64,000 nt of DNA from a virus. The translations under genes were made by a program, and so were the position numbers. Below are positions 1 through 8,477 of the stretch, in pieces (the stretch's first letter is position 1; every line of letters starts with the position of its first letter). The stretch covers positions 126,001-190,000 of the IMG/VR virus record IMGVR_UViG_3300042934_000547. One strand, written 5' to 3'. The notes below the pieces were generated by a model, which saw only the letters and a list, made by a program, of their open reading frames with translations, ran no database searches and was not told where the DNA came from.

Positions 1-35
1 GTGATGGACTTTAGATTATTTTATTTTCTCATTCA

Positions 36-56
36 TATCTATAATATACATTTGAA
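36..56 (-). promoter_or_regulatory. Phage promoter motif (copy 1)
   Basis: On the minus strand this reads TGTATATTATAGATATGAAT, preceded about 20 bases upstream by a GTAAAA tract. It matches the motif repeated through the window and points to a gene beyond the left edge. Confidence 0.6.
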
Positions 57-71
57 AATCTTAACTTTTAC

Positions 72-104
72 AGTAAAAAATAATGAGTGAATTTTTCACT
101 CATT
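72..104 (-). terminator. Intrinsic terminator
   Basis: A 9-bp perfect stem (AATGAGTGA / TCACTCATT) is followed on the minus strand by a T-rich run. It ends the transcript of the gene at 112-714. Confidence 0.85.
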
Positions 105-111
105 ATTACCT

Positions 112-714
112 TCATTTTGAATTCATTGCCACCCTACTTTTAGCATCAGAGATCATTTCTTTATCAATTGGTATGTATTCGATTTGCTTAATATTCTTAT
201 TTCTTTCAAAAATAATAATTGGTTGTTCTACCCAATCGGCATCATTGTCATCGATAGTCCCATCATAACCACGTTCTTTAAGTTCTGTAAAATATATACT
301 TCTATTATAATCAGATGTAACTAAAGATGATATAAAAGATATATATGACTCATTACTTATCTTTTTAGTAGACCTATTCTCCCATTCTCTAAGAAATTTA
401 TCTGAATCATTTCTATACTTTAATACCGAAATATCTTTAGCTACTTTATTAACATCTGCTTTTTCAACAGAACTGATAAATGCTTCGACACGCTCTTTAT
501 GATTTGGTATTTTTATATCGTGTATAACCTTCAGTATAACTTTATATCCTCTGTTACCCCATTCGATTAAATATTTATCATTATCTAATGCAAGTTGTGA
601 AACATACACGTGACGTTCGTTATTTACTTCGTTCTTATTTAAAGTAAGGCGTTGTAACAATGTTCCCTTTTTTAGTATTAGTGAATCGTTATTGAATTTA
701 ATATTGTAGATCAT
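112..714 (-). CDS. Hypothetical protein, possible ART-like fold
   Basis: This is a 200-aa soluble protein. A GAGGTG ribosome site lies 6 bases before the ATG at 714; the in-frame ATG and GTG further upstream overlap that site and are unlikely starts. The C-terminal part has a GYDGTIDDND stretch followed by a hydrophobic strand (PIIIFER), an arrangement I associate with ADP-ribosyltransferase-like domains carried by phages. The N-terminal part contains an IKIPNHKER segment that also fits such proteins. No catalytic residues can be assigned with confidence, so the fold is a weak inference. It is a single-gene unit with its own terminator. Confidence 0.75.
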   Translation of the reverse strand: MIYNIKFNNDSLILKKGTLLQRLTLNKNEVNNERHVYVSQLALDNDKYLIEWGNRGYKVILKVIHDIKIPNHKERVEAFISSVEKADVNKVAKDISVLKYRNDSDKFLREWENRSTKKISNESYISFISSLVTSDYNRSIYFTELKERGYDGTIDDNDADWVEQPIIIFERNKNIKQIEYIPIDKEMISDAKSRVAMNSK

Positions 715-757
715 ATTCATCACCTCATTTTTATATTAAACTACAGTTGAAAAAAAT

Positions 758-779
758 AAAGAGAGAATATTCTCTCTTT
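758..779 (-). terminator. Intrinsic terminator overlapping a stop codon
   Basis: The inverted repeat AAAGAGAGAATATTCTCTCTTT is followed on the minus strand by a run of eight Ts. The TAA stop of the upstream gene lies inside the stem. Confidence 0.85.
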
Positions 780-1176
780 ACCATGATGGGCATATACCTT
801 TACATCCAATGGTTGTATTACCATCATATGTATATACTGCATCAGCTACACAGTACAATTTATCTGAATAACCAAATAAATGTGCATAAGCTTTAGCATA
901 CATTGCTGATACAATATAGATATCGTATCCTTCAGGAAGTGGATCACAATTTACCACTTCTTTATCGAATACTGGGATACCACCTTGTTCAGTAACTCCA
1001 TTAAAAGTAGTGTTAATGGTAGCATTTAATTTTCCATCAGATGGTAGGCAGGCTACTACTTTGGGCTTTAAATCACGTACAATCATTTTCCTTCTAACGC
1101 CATCATATACTGCATTTTCTATAACAACTACTTTATGTGGCACTCCCACATAAATTTTACCTGTTATTTTGTTCAT
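778..1176 (-). CDS. Hypothetical protein (132 aa)
   Basis: This is a compact 132-aa protein with a good AGGTGAGGTGAT site before the ATG. A central segment, LPEGYDIYIVSAMYAKAYAHL, is strongly conserved-looking (strand, then an Ala/Tyr-rich helix), and the end carries two Cys. I do not recognise the family. It is a monocistronic unit with a copy of the phage promoter about 80 bp upstream and a terminator on its stop codon, an arrangement typical of independently expressed accessory genes. Confidence 0.85.
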   Translation of the reverse strand: MNKITGKIYVGVPHKVVVIENAVYDGVRRKMIVRDLKPKVVACLPSDGKLNATINTTFNGVTEQGGIPVFDKEVVNCDPLPEGYDIYIVSAMYAKAYAHLFGYSDKLYCVADAVYTYDGNTTIGCKGICPSW

Positions 1177-1245
1177 ATATAATCACCTCACCTATTTGTA
1201 TTCTATACAAACGGATTTTAAATAGGATTTCGAATTATTTATCCG

Positions 1246-1286
1246 TTCATAGTTATAATATATATTTATAATTCCTAATTTTTACA
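1246..1286 (-). promoter_or_regulatory. Phage promoter motif (copy 2)
   Basis: The minus-strand core AAATATATATTATA is at 1254-1264, with a GTAAAAATTAG tract upstream. It drives the gene at 778-1176. Confidence 0.7.
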
Positions 1287-1295
1287 AAGAAAAAC

Positions 1296-1319
1296 TGGGT
1301 TAGGAATTAACCTAACCCA
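1296..1319 (-). terminator. Intrinsic terminator overlapping a stop codon
   Basis: The stem TGGGTTAGG / CCTAACCCA is followed by TTTTTC on the minus strand. The TAG stop of the gyrA-like gene is in the stem. Confidence 0.85.
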
Positions 1320-3672
1320 TTATTGTGCAATCAAGTAATATAACACCCTTAGATGGAATCAATTTTGTTCCTTTAGAAATACTACTACCAATTTTTATAG
1401 TATCTATAGGTACGCCAATCTCACACTCAGTCGTTTTATAACCAAATGTCTGACACGGATTTTTATAGGCTAATACTTTGAATATTTCATCACCATCGCC
1501 TAACTTAATAAAATTAGCACCAACATTCGCTCTCTTACCATGTTTGATTGATTCAATGTCCAGTCTATTAACGTAACCTTTTCTAGTCACAATCAATACA
1601 CCTTGAGTATCTGCATCCTTAGATATACTTACTCCTTGCATACCAGTACTATTACCCATAGAACGAACACCTTTTGAATGACGTCTTTGTAATGGTATTT
1701 CAGTAGCATTCATAGCCAATCCTTTTTCCCTATCATATATAAATATGATGTCAGAATCTTTAATGAAATCTACATCAACCAGATAGTCATCATTCTCTAG
1801 ATTAATGGCATACATTCCAGCCTTGGAAACATTCATGAAGTCTTTTACATTAACCTTCTTAATATTACCATTATAGGTAAGAAGTAATATATAATTCTTA
1901 CGAACTTTCTTAGCCAGCTCATTTATTACTGAGTCTGTTGTAACATACATAACTTCCGATGTTAAATTCTTAGATATAAATCTTAAATCAACGCCAGTAG
2001 TATTTGGGTCCATCATAGGCATTGTACTAAGTGGAATACTGAATATACTTCCATTCTTACAGAATAATATAATACTATCTCTATTATCTATAAGGGTGGT
2101 GAACTTCGGTGCATCGTTATTAGCAAATGCTCCTAATCCTAGATTTTGATCTATTTTCTTTATAAAGTTATTTTTGGTAATAACCATTTGCATCATACCA
2201 CCACTAACTGCTACAGTTGCTGGATCAGGTATTACTTTACTTCTTCTAGGTCTACCATATTTAACTTTGAATCCATTGAGTTCATTTTTGATCTCGTCAA
2301 ACAGTAGTTTCTCATTATCTAACTTCATCTTTATATTTTCAATTTGAGATGATAGTTCGATTTGATCCACCTTATACCTATCTAATCTGGTCGGAGATAG
2401 ATATTTGAGAGGTGCATTAATTATAAATAATGCCTGATGTTCAGTTATCTTAATCTCTTTAATCAAGAACTCAACTAATTCTAAATCATCCTGCTTTGTT
2501 CCTTTACGAATCTTTTGGATTATATAATCAATATAACCAGATTCCATTACAGTAATAAACCCAGCTTTCTCATGTCGATTTGTTGATAACATTTGAAGTT
2601 TATTGGTATATAATCTATGCTTAGTCATTAATCTAAAGTCAATCCATTTCAATAAATATCCTTTATAAGAGTATCTATCTAATTTCAATCCATCAAGTAA
2701 CTGCATATTAACTGTGTATGTCATCTGTAAATCCGTATGTTTATATAGGATTTCTCTATTGTATTCTGGGTCAGCACCTTTTTTAAGTTCTAACCATAGA
2801 TCTACGTCACGCTCCCCAGATTGATCCTTATAATCTACAACTTGTAGCTTTTTAGCATCTATGAGACCAACAATTCTTTCTAAGATATTATTTAACGTTC
2901 TCATATCTGGAGTTGATTTAATGACCAAAAACGTTTTTTCTTTCTTGGTATCTCTCACAATTTCAATTTTTCCTCGAACACGAAAACTTCCGTGACCAGT
3001 ATTTGATATTGATTTGAAATTTGATTCTATTATATCAGAACCTAATAATTGGTCTGGAGTCAACACTATTGGTGCTGATGGATCATCTATTAATTTAAGT
3101 GTAGCATTTATAACCTCATTTAGATTATGGGCTGGTATATATACTTGTAATCCATATCCTATACCAAAGTGCCCATTAATCAATAATACCGGAGCTGCTG
3201 ACGCAAATGCTTCCGGTTCTTGATAATCCCTATTATACGTTTCAATATAATCTAAAACATTTTTATTGACATCGACATCTCGTACAAACATGTCGATAGC
3301 AAATTCAGATAACCGCATCTCTGTATATCTTGGAGCGGCTTCTTCATCTCCCTGTGAATTACCCCAGTTACCTTGACCAGTAAATAGTGGATAATTTATA
3401 TTGAAATCAGTCATGGAGTTAACTACCGCACTTTGTAATCCTTGATCACCATGTGGGTGGGATATCTCCATCGTTTTACCTATTACTGATTGAGTCTTAA
3501 TAAACTTCTCTCGTTTCATATGATAAATTAAACTACCAAGTAATCGTCGTACAGATACTTTTAATCCGTCTCTATAGTCTGGAGTAATCCTGTCAAAGTT
3601 AACAGATGTTGTATATATCTCTGCATCACGTTCATATGAATTTAAAAGATTTTGTTCAATTATTTTGTCCAT
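1312..3672 (-). CDS. gyrA: DNA gyrase/topoisomerase IV subunit A
   Basis: This is the 786-aa DNA cleavage subunit of a type IIA topoisomerase, acting as an A2B2 complex with the product of the next gene. The breakage-reunion domain runs over roughly residues 15-480, with the catalytic pair R115-Y116 in APRYTEMRL and the helix-turn region HPHGD at 72-76. The C-terminal 280 residues look like the GyrA beta-pinwheel repeats (for example SIILFCKNGSIFSIPLS). A degenerate GyrA box, QRRHSKG, is at 662-668, favouring gyrase over topo IV. The E. coli Ser83 and Asp87 positions are Gln77 and Ser81. The AGGAGG site lies inside the end of the upstream gyrB gene, so the two genes are co-transcribed. Confidence 0.96.
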   Translation of the reverse strand: MDKIIEQNLLNSYERDAEIYTTSVNFDRITPDYRDGLKVSVRRLLGSLIYHMKREKFIKTQSVIGKTMEISHPHGDQGLQSAVVNSMTDFNINYPLFTGQGNWGNSQGDEEAAPRYTEMRLSEFAIDMFVRDVDVNKNVLDYIETYNRDYQEPEAFASAAPVLLINGHFGIGYGLQVYIPAHNLNEVINATLKLIDDPSAPIVLTPDQLLGSDIIESNFKSISNTGHGSFRVRGKIEIVRDTKKEKTFLVIKSTPDMRTLNNILERIVGLIDAKKLQVVDYKDQSGERDVDLWLELKKGADPEYNREILYKHTDLQMTYTVNMQLLDGLKLDRYSYKGYLLKWIDFRLMTKHRLYTNKLQMLSTNRHEKAGFITVMESGYIDYIIQKIRKGTKQDDLELVEFLIKEIKITEHQALFIINAPLKYLSPTRLDRYKVDQIELSSQIENIKMKLDNEKLLFDEIKNELNGFKVKYGRPRRSKVIPDPATVAVSGGMMQMVITKNNFIKKIDQNLGLGAFANNDAPKFTTLIDNRDSIILFCKNGSIFSIPLSTMPMMDPNTTGVDLRFISKNLTSEVMYVTTDSVINELAKKVRKNYILLLTYNGNIKKVNVKDFMNVSKAGMYAINLENDDYLVDVDFIKDSDIIFIYDREKGLAMNATEIPLQRRHSKGVRSMGNSTGMQGVSISKDADTQGVLIVTRKGYVNRLDIESIKHGKRANVGANFIKLGDGDEIFKVLAYKNPCQTFGYKTTECEIGVPIDTIKIGSSISKGTKLIPSKGVILLDCTIMG

Positions 3673-3684
3673 TTGTTGTTCCTC

Positions 3685-6030
3685 CTATAAATCAAATCGG
3701 CTAACTGAAACAATTCTTTTAGCTAATATAGATTTCTCACTATTCAGTTTATGAATACCATCAATATCCCTCTTAAAGTCATCTGATGTGTATTTAATGA
3801 TAGTTCTAGTATTGATATCAACAGCTGATTCAAATAATCTCTGACCATCCATCTCACCTAAGCCTTTATAACGCTGAAGTGCTGGTATGGATTTATCAAA
3901 GATTGTCATCAATTTAAATAATGTAACTGGTTGATCATTAATGATATAATTGATTTGTTTATCATTAACTTCGTTGATTAAATGGTCCATGTTTTCACAG
4001 AACTTTAAGAATCTTTCATTCATTACTATGAATTGCTGGGTTAAATCAACTTCACCTGTGATCATCACATTACCTGAATCAAGTTTTGAAACTGTGATGA
4101 ATCTATATTCATTTTCTATAGCCTTTTTAAATTTATTGTATGGAAATTTGTAATTTAATATTATACTTTCTAATAATCGTGGATTAACTGCGAAATTCTT
4201 ATTCATCTTAGTCACTTCTGAGACGTAATCTATATTACGTGATAATAAGTCGAGTAATCCAGCATTAGAAAGCTTTTTACCATGAATATCAGTAACAACA
4301 TTCTTCTTTATAAAAGAGTTGTTTACAAAATCCTGATATTCTGTTTTGTTGATAAAATATTCATATTTTCCTTTTTTCTGTTCTATTCCATATAATGGTG
4401 GCATACCAATATATATAAGTCCTGCTTCTAATAGTGGTCTCAAATATACTGCTATAAACATGATGATCAATGTTCGTATATGTGCACCATCACTATCAGC
4501 ATCGGTCATAATTATGATCTTCTTAAACCTACATTTTGCTGGATTACAATCTTTGAGAACTGTATTAGGATTATATCCAAACAATCTAATCATTCCAGAT
4601 ATTTCTGCATTGTCTAAGAATTTATGTTTTGGGGTACTTAGAGCATTAGGTATTTTACCCCTAAGTGGGAATACACCTTGATGAACTTTATCTCTAAAGC
4701 TTTTGATACCACCTTTAGCTGAATTTCCTTCAACTATAAATAACTCTAAGTCCTTATTACCAGTTGGTCTAACATACTTAGATGGTAATCCTCCAGATAA
4801 ACTATTTGTTTCATATTTATCTGCAATCCTCAATGTTTCTGTAGCTAATTTAGCTCTCATATCAGATATATCTTTTAAATATCTACAAATTTTGTTTATT
4901 TCTTTTGGATTTTTTGTTACCCATTCTCCAAAACTACTTTGTACTAAATCAGAAACAAATTTCTTCATGTCAGAGTTAGATAATTCATCTTTTGCCTGAC
5001 CAACAAAGTTTGGTTCTAAGTGAGCTACAGATACAACAGCCCTCAATGTATATAATATATCTTCTCTCTCTATCTTACGTTTAGCGTTAGCTGGTAAGAA
5101 TACTGTATTCATATATTTTTTCAGAAACTTCACTATACCATCTTTAAATCCTTCTATATGCGTACCCTTTGATGTAGGTGTCATATTACTATATGACCGT
5201 TCAATAAAATCTGGAGTTCCTCCAGCATCATAACTAAATACAACGTAAGCTTGCATGAATCCTGTATCAGCAAAGAATTCTATTGGTACAGTAAGTGAAT
5301 TAGCTGTTATTTCTTCAAATTTAGCAGCAACACCTTTCCTATTATCATACACTTCTGATGTCGTACTACCATCTTTGTTATAACAAGTTATATATATCTT
5401 ATTTACATCACTCCTTGGAGTAAGTATAAATAAACTTCCTGTAAGATATCTAATATCCTGACTAGTCAATGTTAGTTGTCCAAGTATTGAGAGTAATGGT
5501 TTAAATTTAACAATTGAACCTTGCATCTTTTGAGGATTCTTGATATCTTCAATTTTTTGAAGTCTTCCATCGATTAATGTCATCCTCTTTGCTTCACCGA
5601 GTCTATAAGATTCAACTATAAAATATTCTGATAAGGCATTAACTACTTTTGCTCCTACTCCATTTAATCCAGATGAATATTCAAATGGTTTCTTTTCATA
5701 GTTTGAGCCTGTATGTTGTGCAGTAAGCATTGACTCCATTTTATCGAATGGAAATCCTCTTCCGTTATCCTCTATAATAACCTCAAATGTTGCTTCATTA
5801 TAGATAACCCTTATTGTATCACACGGTGATGCTTGTTTAACCATTTCGTCTATGGCGTTTTGAAGTATCTCCCTGAACATCTGAAGCATACCTCTATCTT
5901 CTAATGGTCCTAAATACATGCCCGGACGTTTTCTAACCGCTTCAACAAAGTCCTTTAAAGTCTTAATTTCATTACTATAATTCTTAATGTTTTCTATCAT
6001 CTCTTTCGAGAGTTGATGCTTTTCTGCCAT
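3685..6030 (-). CDS. gyrB: DNA gyrase/topoisomerase IV subunit B
   Basis: This is the 781-aa ATPase subunit of the type IIA topoisomerase. GHKL ATPase motifs are visible: Glu/Asn in REILQNAIDE (53-62), DNGRGFP (88-94) and GLNGVGAK (121-128). The TOPRIM domain has VEGNSAKGG and TDADSDGAH, followed by PPLYGIEQ and the late QRYKGLGEMD motif. The start is placed at 6030 because AAGGAG lies 8 bases before that ATG; the longer reading frame would need a TTG that overlaps the ribosome site. The gene is followed 12 bp later by gyrA, so the pair is one operon making a complete phage topoisomerase, comparable in role to the T4 enzyme but with bacterial-like subunit lengths. Confidence 0.96.
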   Translation of the reverse strand: MAEKHQLSKEMIENIKNYSNEIKTLKDFVEAVRKRPGMYLGPLEDRGMLQMFREILQNAIDEMVKQASPCDTIRVIYNEATFEVIIEDNGRGFPFDKMESMLTAQHTGSNYEKKPFEYSSGLNGVGAKVVNALSEYFIVESYRLGEAKRMTLIDGRLQKIEDIKNPQKMQGSIVKFKPLLSILGQLTLTSQDIRYLTGSLFILTPRSDVNKIYITCYNKDGSTTSEVYDNRKGVAAKFEEITANSLTVPIEFFADTGFMQAYVVFSYDAGGTPDFIERSYSNMTPTSKGTHIEGFKDGIVKFLKKYMNTVFLPANAKRKIEREDILYTLRAVVSVAHLEPNFVGQAKDELSNSDMKKFVSDLVQSSFGEWVTKNPKEINKICRYLKDISDMRAKLATETLRIADKYETNSLSGGLPSKYVRPTGNKDLELFIVEGNSAKGGIKSFRDKVHQGVFPLRGKIPNALSTPKHKFLDNAEISGMIRLFGYNPNTVLKDCNPAKCRFKKIIIMTDADSDGAHIRTLIIMFIAVYLRPLLEAGLIYIGMPPLYGIEQKKGKYEYFINKTEYQDFVNNSFIKKNVVTDIHGKKLSNAGLLDLLSRNIDYVSEVTKMNKNFAVNPRLLESIILNYKFPYNKFKKAIENEYRFITVSKLDSGNVMITGEVDLTQQFIVMNERFLKFCENMDHLINEVNDKQINYIINDQPVTLFKLMTIFDKSIPALQRYKGLGEMDGQRLFESAVDINTRTIIKYTSDDFKRDIDGIHKLNSEKSILAKRIVSVSRFDL

Positions 6031-6077
6031 TTGTGATGCTCCTTCCAATAAAAAATCAATTAAGTGTTCACAATAAA

Positions 6078-6112
6078 AACTAGATGTAAGTCGTTAAACT
6101 TACACCCAGTTT
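6078..6112 (-). terminator. Intrinsic terminator
   Basis: An imperfect 13-bp stem (AACTGGGTGTAAG / CTTACATCTAGTT) followed by TTTTTATTG on the minus strand ends the gene at 6121-6990. Confidence 0.7.
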
Positions 6113-6120
6113 AATTTGTA

Positions 6121-6990
6121 TTAGTCTTCAAATGCTTTTTTATTTGCTGCAACGCCATTATTAGCAGGTGCTGCCTGTTGGTTTCTCATATTGAATCCGT
6201 TATTCGCTGTTTGAAAATTGTTTTGCATTGGATCAGCAGCGAATGGTGTATCATAACCGCCCATACCCATATTCATCATATTTGGATTTTGGTTAGCTCC
6301 GAATTGAACTCCACCTTGTGGCATTCCTTGTGGCATTCCGAATTGAACTCCACCTTGTGGCATTCCCCAATTCTGGTTCATAGCTGGGTTTTGATTAGCA
6401 CCGTAATTCATATTCATTGCCGGATTAGCTCCCATGCCGAAATTGTAGTTTCCGCCTAGTATGCCCTGTAACATAGCAAAGTTGTTGTTATTTGAATGTA
6501 TATTTGTATTCATTGAACTAAATTTACTGAAGCTGTTTATTGCAACTTCATATACTTTAGGTAACTTCTTGATGTATGGTATCATCTGAGCATACACACT
6601 CAAGAAGTCTCCTGCTAAATCAACTCCGAAGAATTTGATATTTTGAAGCAGGAACACAGCTTTATTCACGATATTTTGTACATCTTCTAAGCTGAGATTT
6701 TCCCAAATTGGAAACTGTTCTTTACACCAATTACAGAAGTAAACTGGGAATCCATTCTCATCTACTTTGCCTGTAGCTTCAACAATAAAATTTTGTGCAT
6801 TTTTGTGTGTACATAAAGCAGCAGCCGCTTCCACGTCAGTTACTTCGAATACACCTCTTGATGTTCCTTTTAATAATTCTGCATTCTTTCCTTCCATGGC
6901 AGGATTTTCCATAGTTGGTTTTTGAAACACTGGTGGTGTTGTAACTCCACTATTAAACATAAATCCTGCATTATTGCCAAAATAACTCAT
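6121..6990 (-). CDS. Zinc-finger-like protein with Gly/Asn/Met/Gln-rich tail
   Basis: This 289-aa protein has a possible metal site made of C60-x-H62 and C86-x-x-C89 (CTH and CNWC). It is followed by a helical region (about 95-165) and a long low-complexity tail rich in N, M, G, Q and A. The tail contains two copies of a GMPQGGVQFG-type unit encoded by a perfect 27-bp direct repeat. The N-terminus carries ENPAMEGKN, echoed in the protein at 22353-23624. Expression is from its own phage promoter. The tail resembles those of nucleic-acid-binding or phase-separating proteins, but no specific function can be assigned. Confidence 0.85.
   Translation of the reverse strand: MSYFGNNAGFMFNSGVTTPPVFQKPTMENPAMEGKNAELLKGTSRGVFEVTDVEAAAALCTHKNAQNFIVEATGKVDENGFPVYFCNWCKEQFPIWENLSLEDVQNIVNKAVFLLQNIKFFGVDLAGDFLSVYAQMIPYIKKLPKVYEVAINSFSKFSSMNTNIHSNNNNFAMLQGILGGNYNFGMGANPAMNMNYGANQNPAMNQNWGMPQGGVQFGMPQGMPQGGVQFGANQNPNMMNMGMGGYDTPFAADPMQNNFQTANNGFNMRNQQAAPANNGVAANKKAFED
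6301..6366. repeat. 27-bp direct repeat inside a coding sequence
   Basis: Two perfect 27-bp copies lie at 6301-6327 and 6340-6366, separated by a 12-bp partial third copy (TTGTGGCATTCC). They encode the GMPQGG/VQFG units of the low-complexity tail and are a likely site of length variation by slippage. Confidence 0.9.
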
Positions 6991-7029
6991 TTTGTTATTT
7001 CCTCCTAAAATTTTATTTGGTTTTTATTT

Positions 7030-7052
7030 CACATTTATAATATATATTTATA
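7030..7052 (-). promoter_or_regulatory. Phage promoter motif (copy 3)
   Basis: The minus-strand core AAATATATATTATAAA is at 7036-7046. It lies about 45 bp upstream of the start at 6990. Confidence 0.7.
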
Positions 7053-7059
7053 AAGTGTT

Positions 7060-7392
7060 TTAATACAATGCCAATATAGCTGTTTTATCATCTTGTTCGT
7101 TCACTGGTATTTTATTAATAAAGCTATTCAAATGGTCTTTATTAGAAAAATACTTTTGAACGTATTGAACCACTTCGAAATGAAAAATTTCACATACGAC
7201 TGGAAATATCGTTATATCTGAGCCTTTATTACTCAATTTATAATGATATATCAATTCATTAGTCCAATCAATGATTAGCTTTGAACCTTCAAAGTTACCA
7301 TATGCAACTCTTTCGTTATCCATATATAGTGCAAATGGGGCTGTTTCTCCCTCAATCTGAGTGTATATATTCTGGAATGTAACTTTATCCAT
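7060..7392 (-). CDS. Hypothetical protein (110 aa)
   Basis: This is a 110-aa soluble protein with alternating strands in its first half (FALYMDNERVAYGNF) and a helical second half. No recognisable motif is present. An AGGAGG site precedes the ATG, and a weaker copy of the phage promoter lies about 45 bp upstream. The end of the gene abuts the promoter of the following gene. Confidence 0.8.
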   Translation of the reverse strand: MDKVTFQNIYTQIEGETAPFALYMDNERVAYGNFEGSKLIIDWTNELIYHYKLSNKGSDITIFPVVCEIFHFEVVQYVQKYFSNKDHLNSFINKIPVNEQDDKTAILALY

Positions 7393-7429
7393 TAAACAAG
7401 TCCTCCTAATTCGAATTAAATTATTTAAT

Positions 7430-7452
7430 GGTTACATAATATATAATTATAA
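7430..7452 (-). promoter_or_regulatory. Phage promoter motif (copy 4, weaker)
   Basis: The minus-strand core is ATTATATATTATG (7435-7445), one or two bases away from the consensus. It precedes the gene at 7060-7392. Confidence 0.5.
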
Positions 7453-7881
7453 AACAGCTTTGAATTCTTTGATTTGATTTGTCAATATTAATAACGGTTC
7501 AACAGTACGTGTATCTTTAACTTTATTGAATGCCTGAATAATAAAAGTGTAAGCTTGTAACTTCTGCTCTAACTCTGCTATATAGCTATTCATTTGTGTT
7601 AATGATATTTGATCAGTTGGCGGTTGTGTTATCATAAGAAGTCTCAATCCCTCATAATACAACCTGTTTCTTTGATATCTTTCATTAGCGGCTGCAATAC
7701 ATGGAACTAATAACAAATCACTTGTAAGATAGTTCACATATTCATTTGGAGCCACTGACCCATAGGCTATGTCTTTAAATAACCTATCACTTTCTCTCAT
7801 TATTGTATCCTGACTTTTCTGTACTAGAAAATTAGGACCGAATTTTTTGATTGCATCTGAAATATAATTTTTTGCATTCAT
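7447..7881 (-). CDS. Hypothetical helical protein (144 aa)
   Basis: This 144-aa protein is predicted by eye to be almost wholly helical, with no Cys cluster or membrane segment. GAAAGGGAG precedes the ATG. It is the last gene of a run (8908 down to 7447) that begins at the promoter near 8935. Function is unknown. Confidence 0.75.
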   Translation of the reverse strand: MNAKNYISDAIKKFGPNFLVQKSQDTIMRESDRLFKDIAYGSVAPNEYVNYLTSDLLLVPCIAAANERYQRNRLYYEGLRLLMITQPPTDQISLTQMNSYIAELEQKLQAYTFIIQAFNKVKDTRTVEPLLILTNQIKEFKAVL

Positions 7882-7901
7882 CTTGTTTCTCCCTTTCTTA
7901 T

Positions 7902-8453
7902 TTATTCTTCTTCTTCAGTGTCGTCATCGTCTTCATCATTATAAAAGTCAATATCAAACTCTTTCTTAAAATCAGACGAAGCTTCTTCACAAAATTCACG
8001 GAGAGTCATCTTTTCATCGAAACCTCTATCGCCTCTCCATACGATTGATTCTTCTAATGTTTCTTCAACCATATATTCTTTATATTCCTCAATATATTCT
8101 TTAAGGAAATTAAAGGCATTTTCATAACCTGTTACTAATTCCCATTCTGGCATTTTATCGCCTTCATAATCATACAATGCGAAGCAGAATAAGAACTCAA
8201 CATTTTCTGGATTAGTTGCTAATCCATCAACTCTACTCACCAGCTTCATAGGATCTCTGCTAATTGGTGACTTCGATAAATCCCTACTGATTGGTGAATT
8301 GAGTTTAGTTTCTTGATACTGTGATTTATTTTGGTTCAAAAATTCCATTATAACTTTAGCCACCAACGAATCTACATTCATATTGTTCTTCTTTGCAATA
8401 ATCGTTAGATTATTATATATGGCTAATGGTAAAATTTGTTTAATATCTGCCAT
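7902..8453 (-). CDS. Hypothetical acidic protein (183 aa)
   Basis: This 183-aa protein has a basic N-terminal helix region, then a direct peptide repeat (SPISRDLSK and SPISRDPMK around residues 53-70), an acidic central domain and a C-terminal tail of almost only D and E (DDDDTEEEE). Acidic tails of this kind occur in DNA-mimic or DNA-binding-partner proteins, but there is no direct evidence for either here. A GGGAG ribosome site is present. Confidence 0.8.
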   Translation of the reverse strand: MADIKQILPLAIYNNLTIIAKKNNMNVDSLVAKVIMEFLNQNKSQYQETKLNSPISRDLSKSPISRDPMKLVSRVDGLATNPENVEFLFCFALYDYEGDKMPEWELVTGYENAFNFLKEYIEEYKEYMVEETLEESIVWRGDRGFDEKMTLREFCEEASSDFKKEFDIDFYNDEDDDDTEEEE

Positions 8454-8477
8454 TTTTATTCTCCCATTTTTGTATTT

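Noticed and set aside
4346-4999. Plus-strand open frames of 98-111 aa inside gyrB
   Set aside because: They lie opposite strongly conserved gyrase sequence, have no ribosome site and no credible composition; they are shadows of the real gene.
6178-6459. Plus-strand frame with a repeated SELNSTLWHS peptide
   Set aside because: The peptide repeat is only the reverse reading of the 27-bp DNA repeat in the low-complexity gene; no ribosome site.
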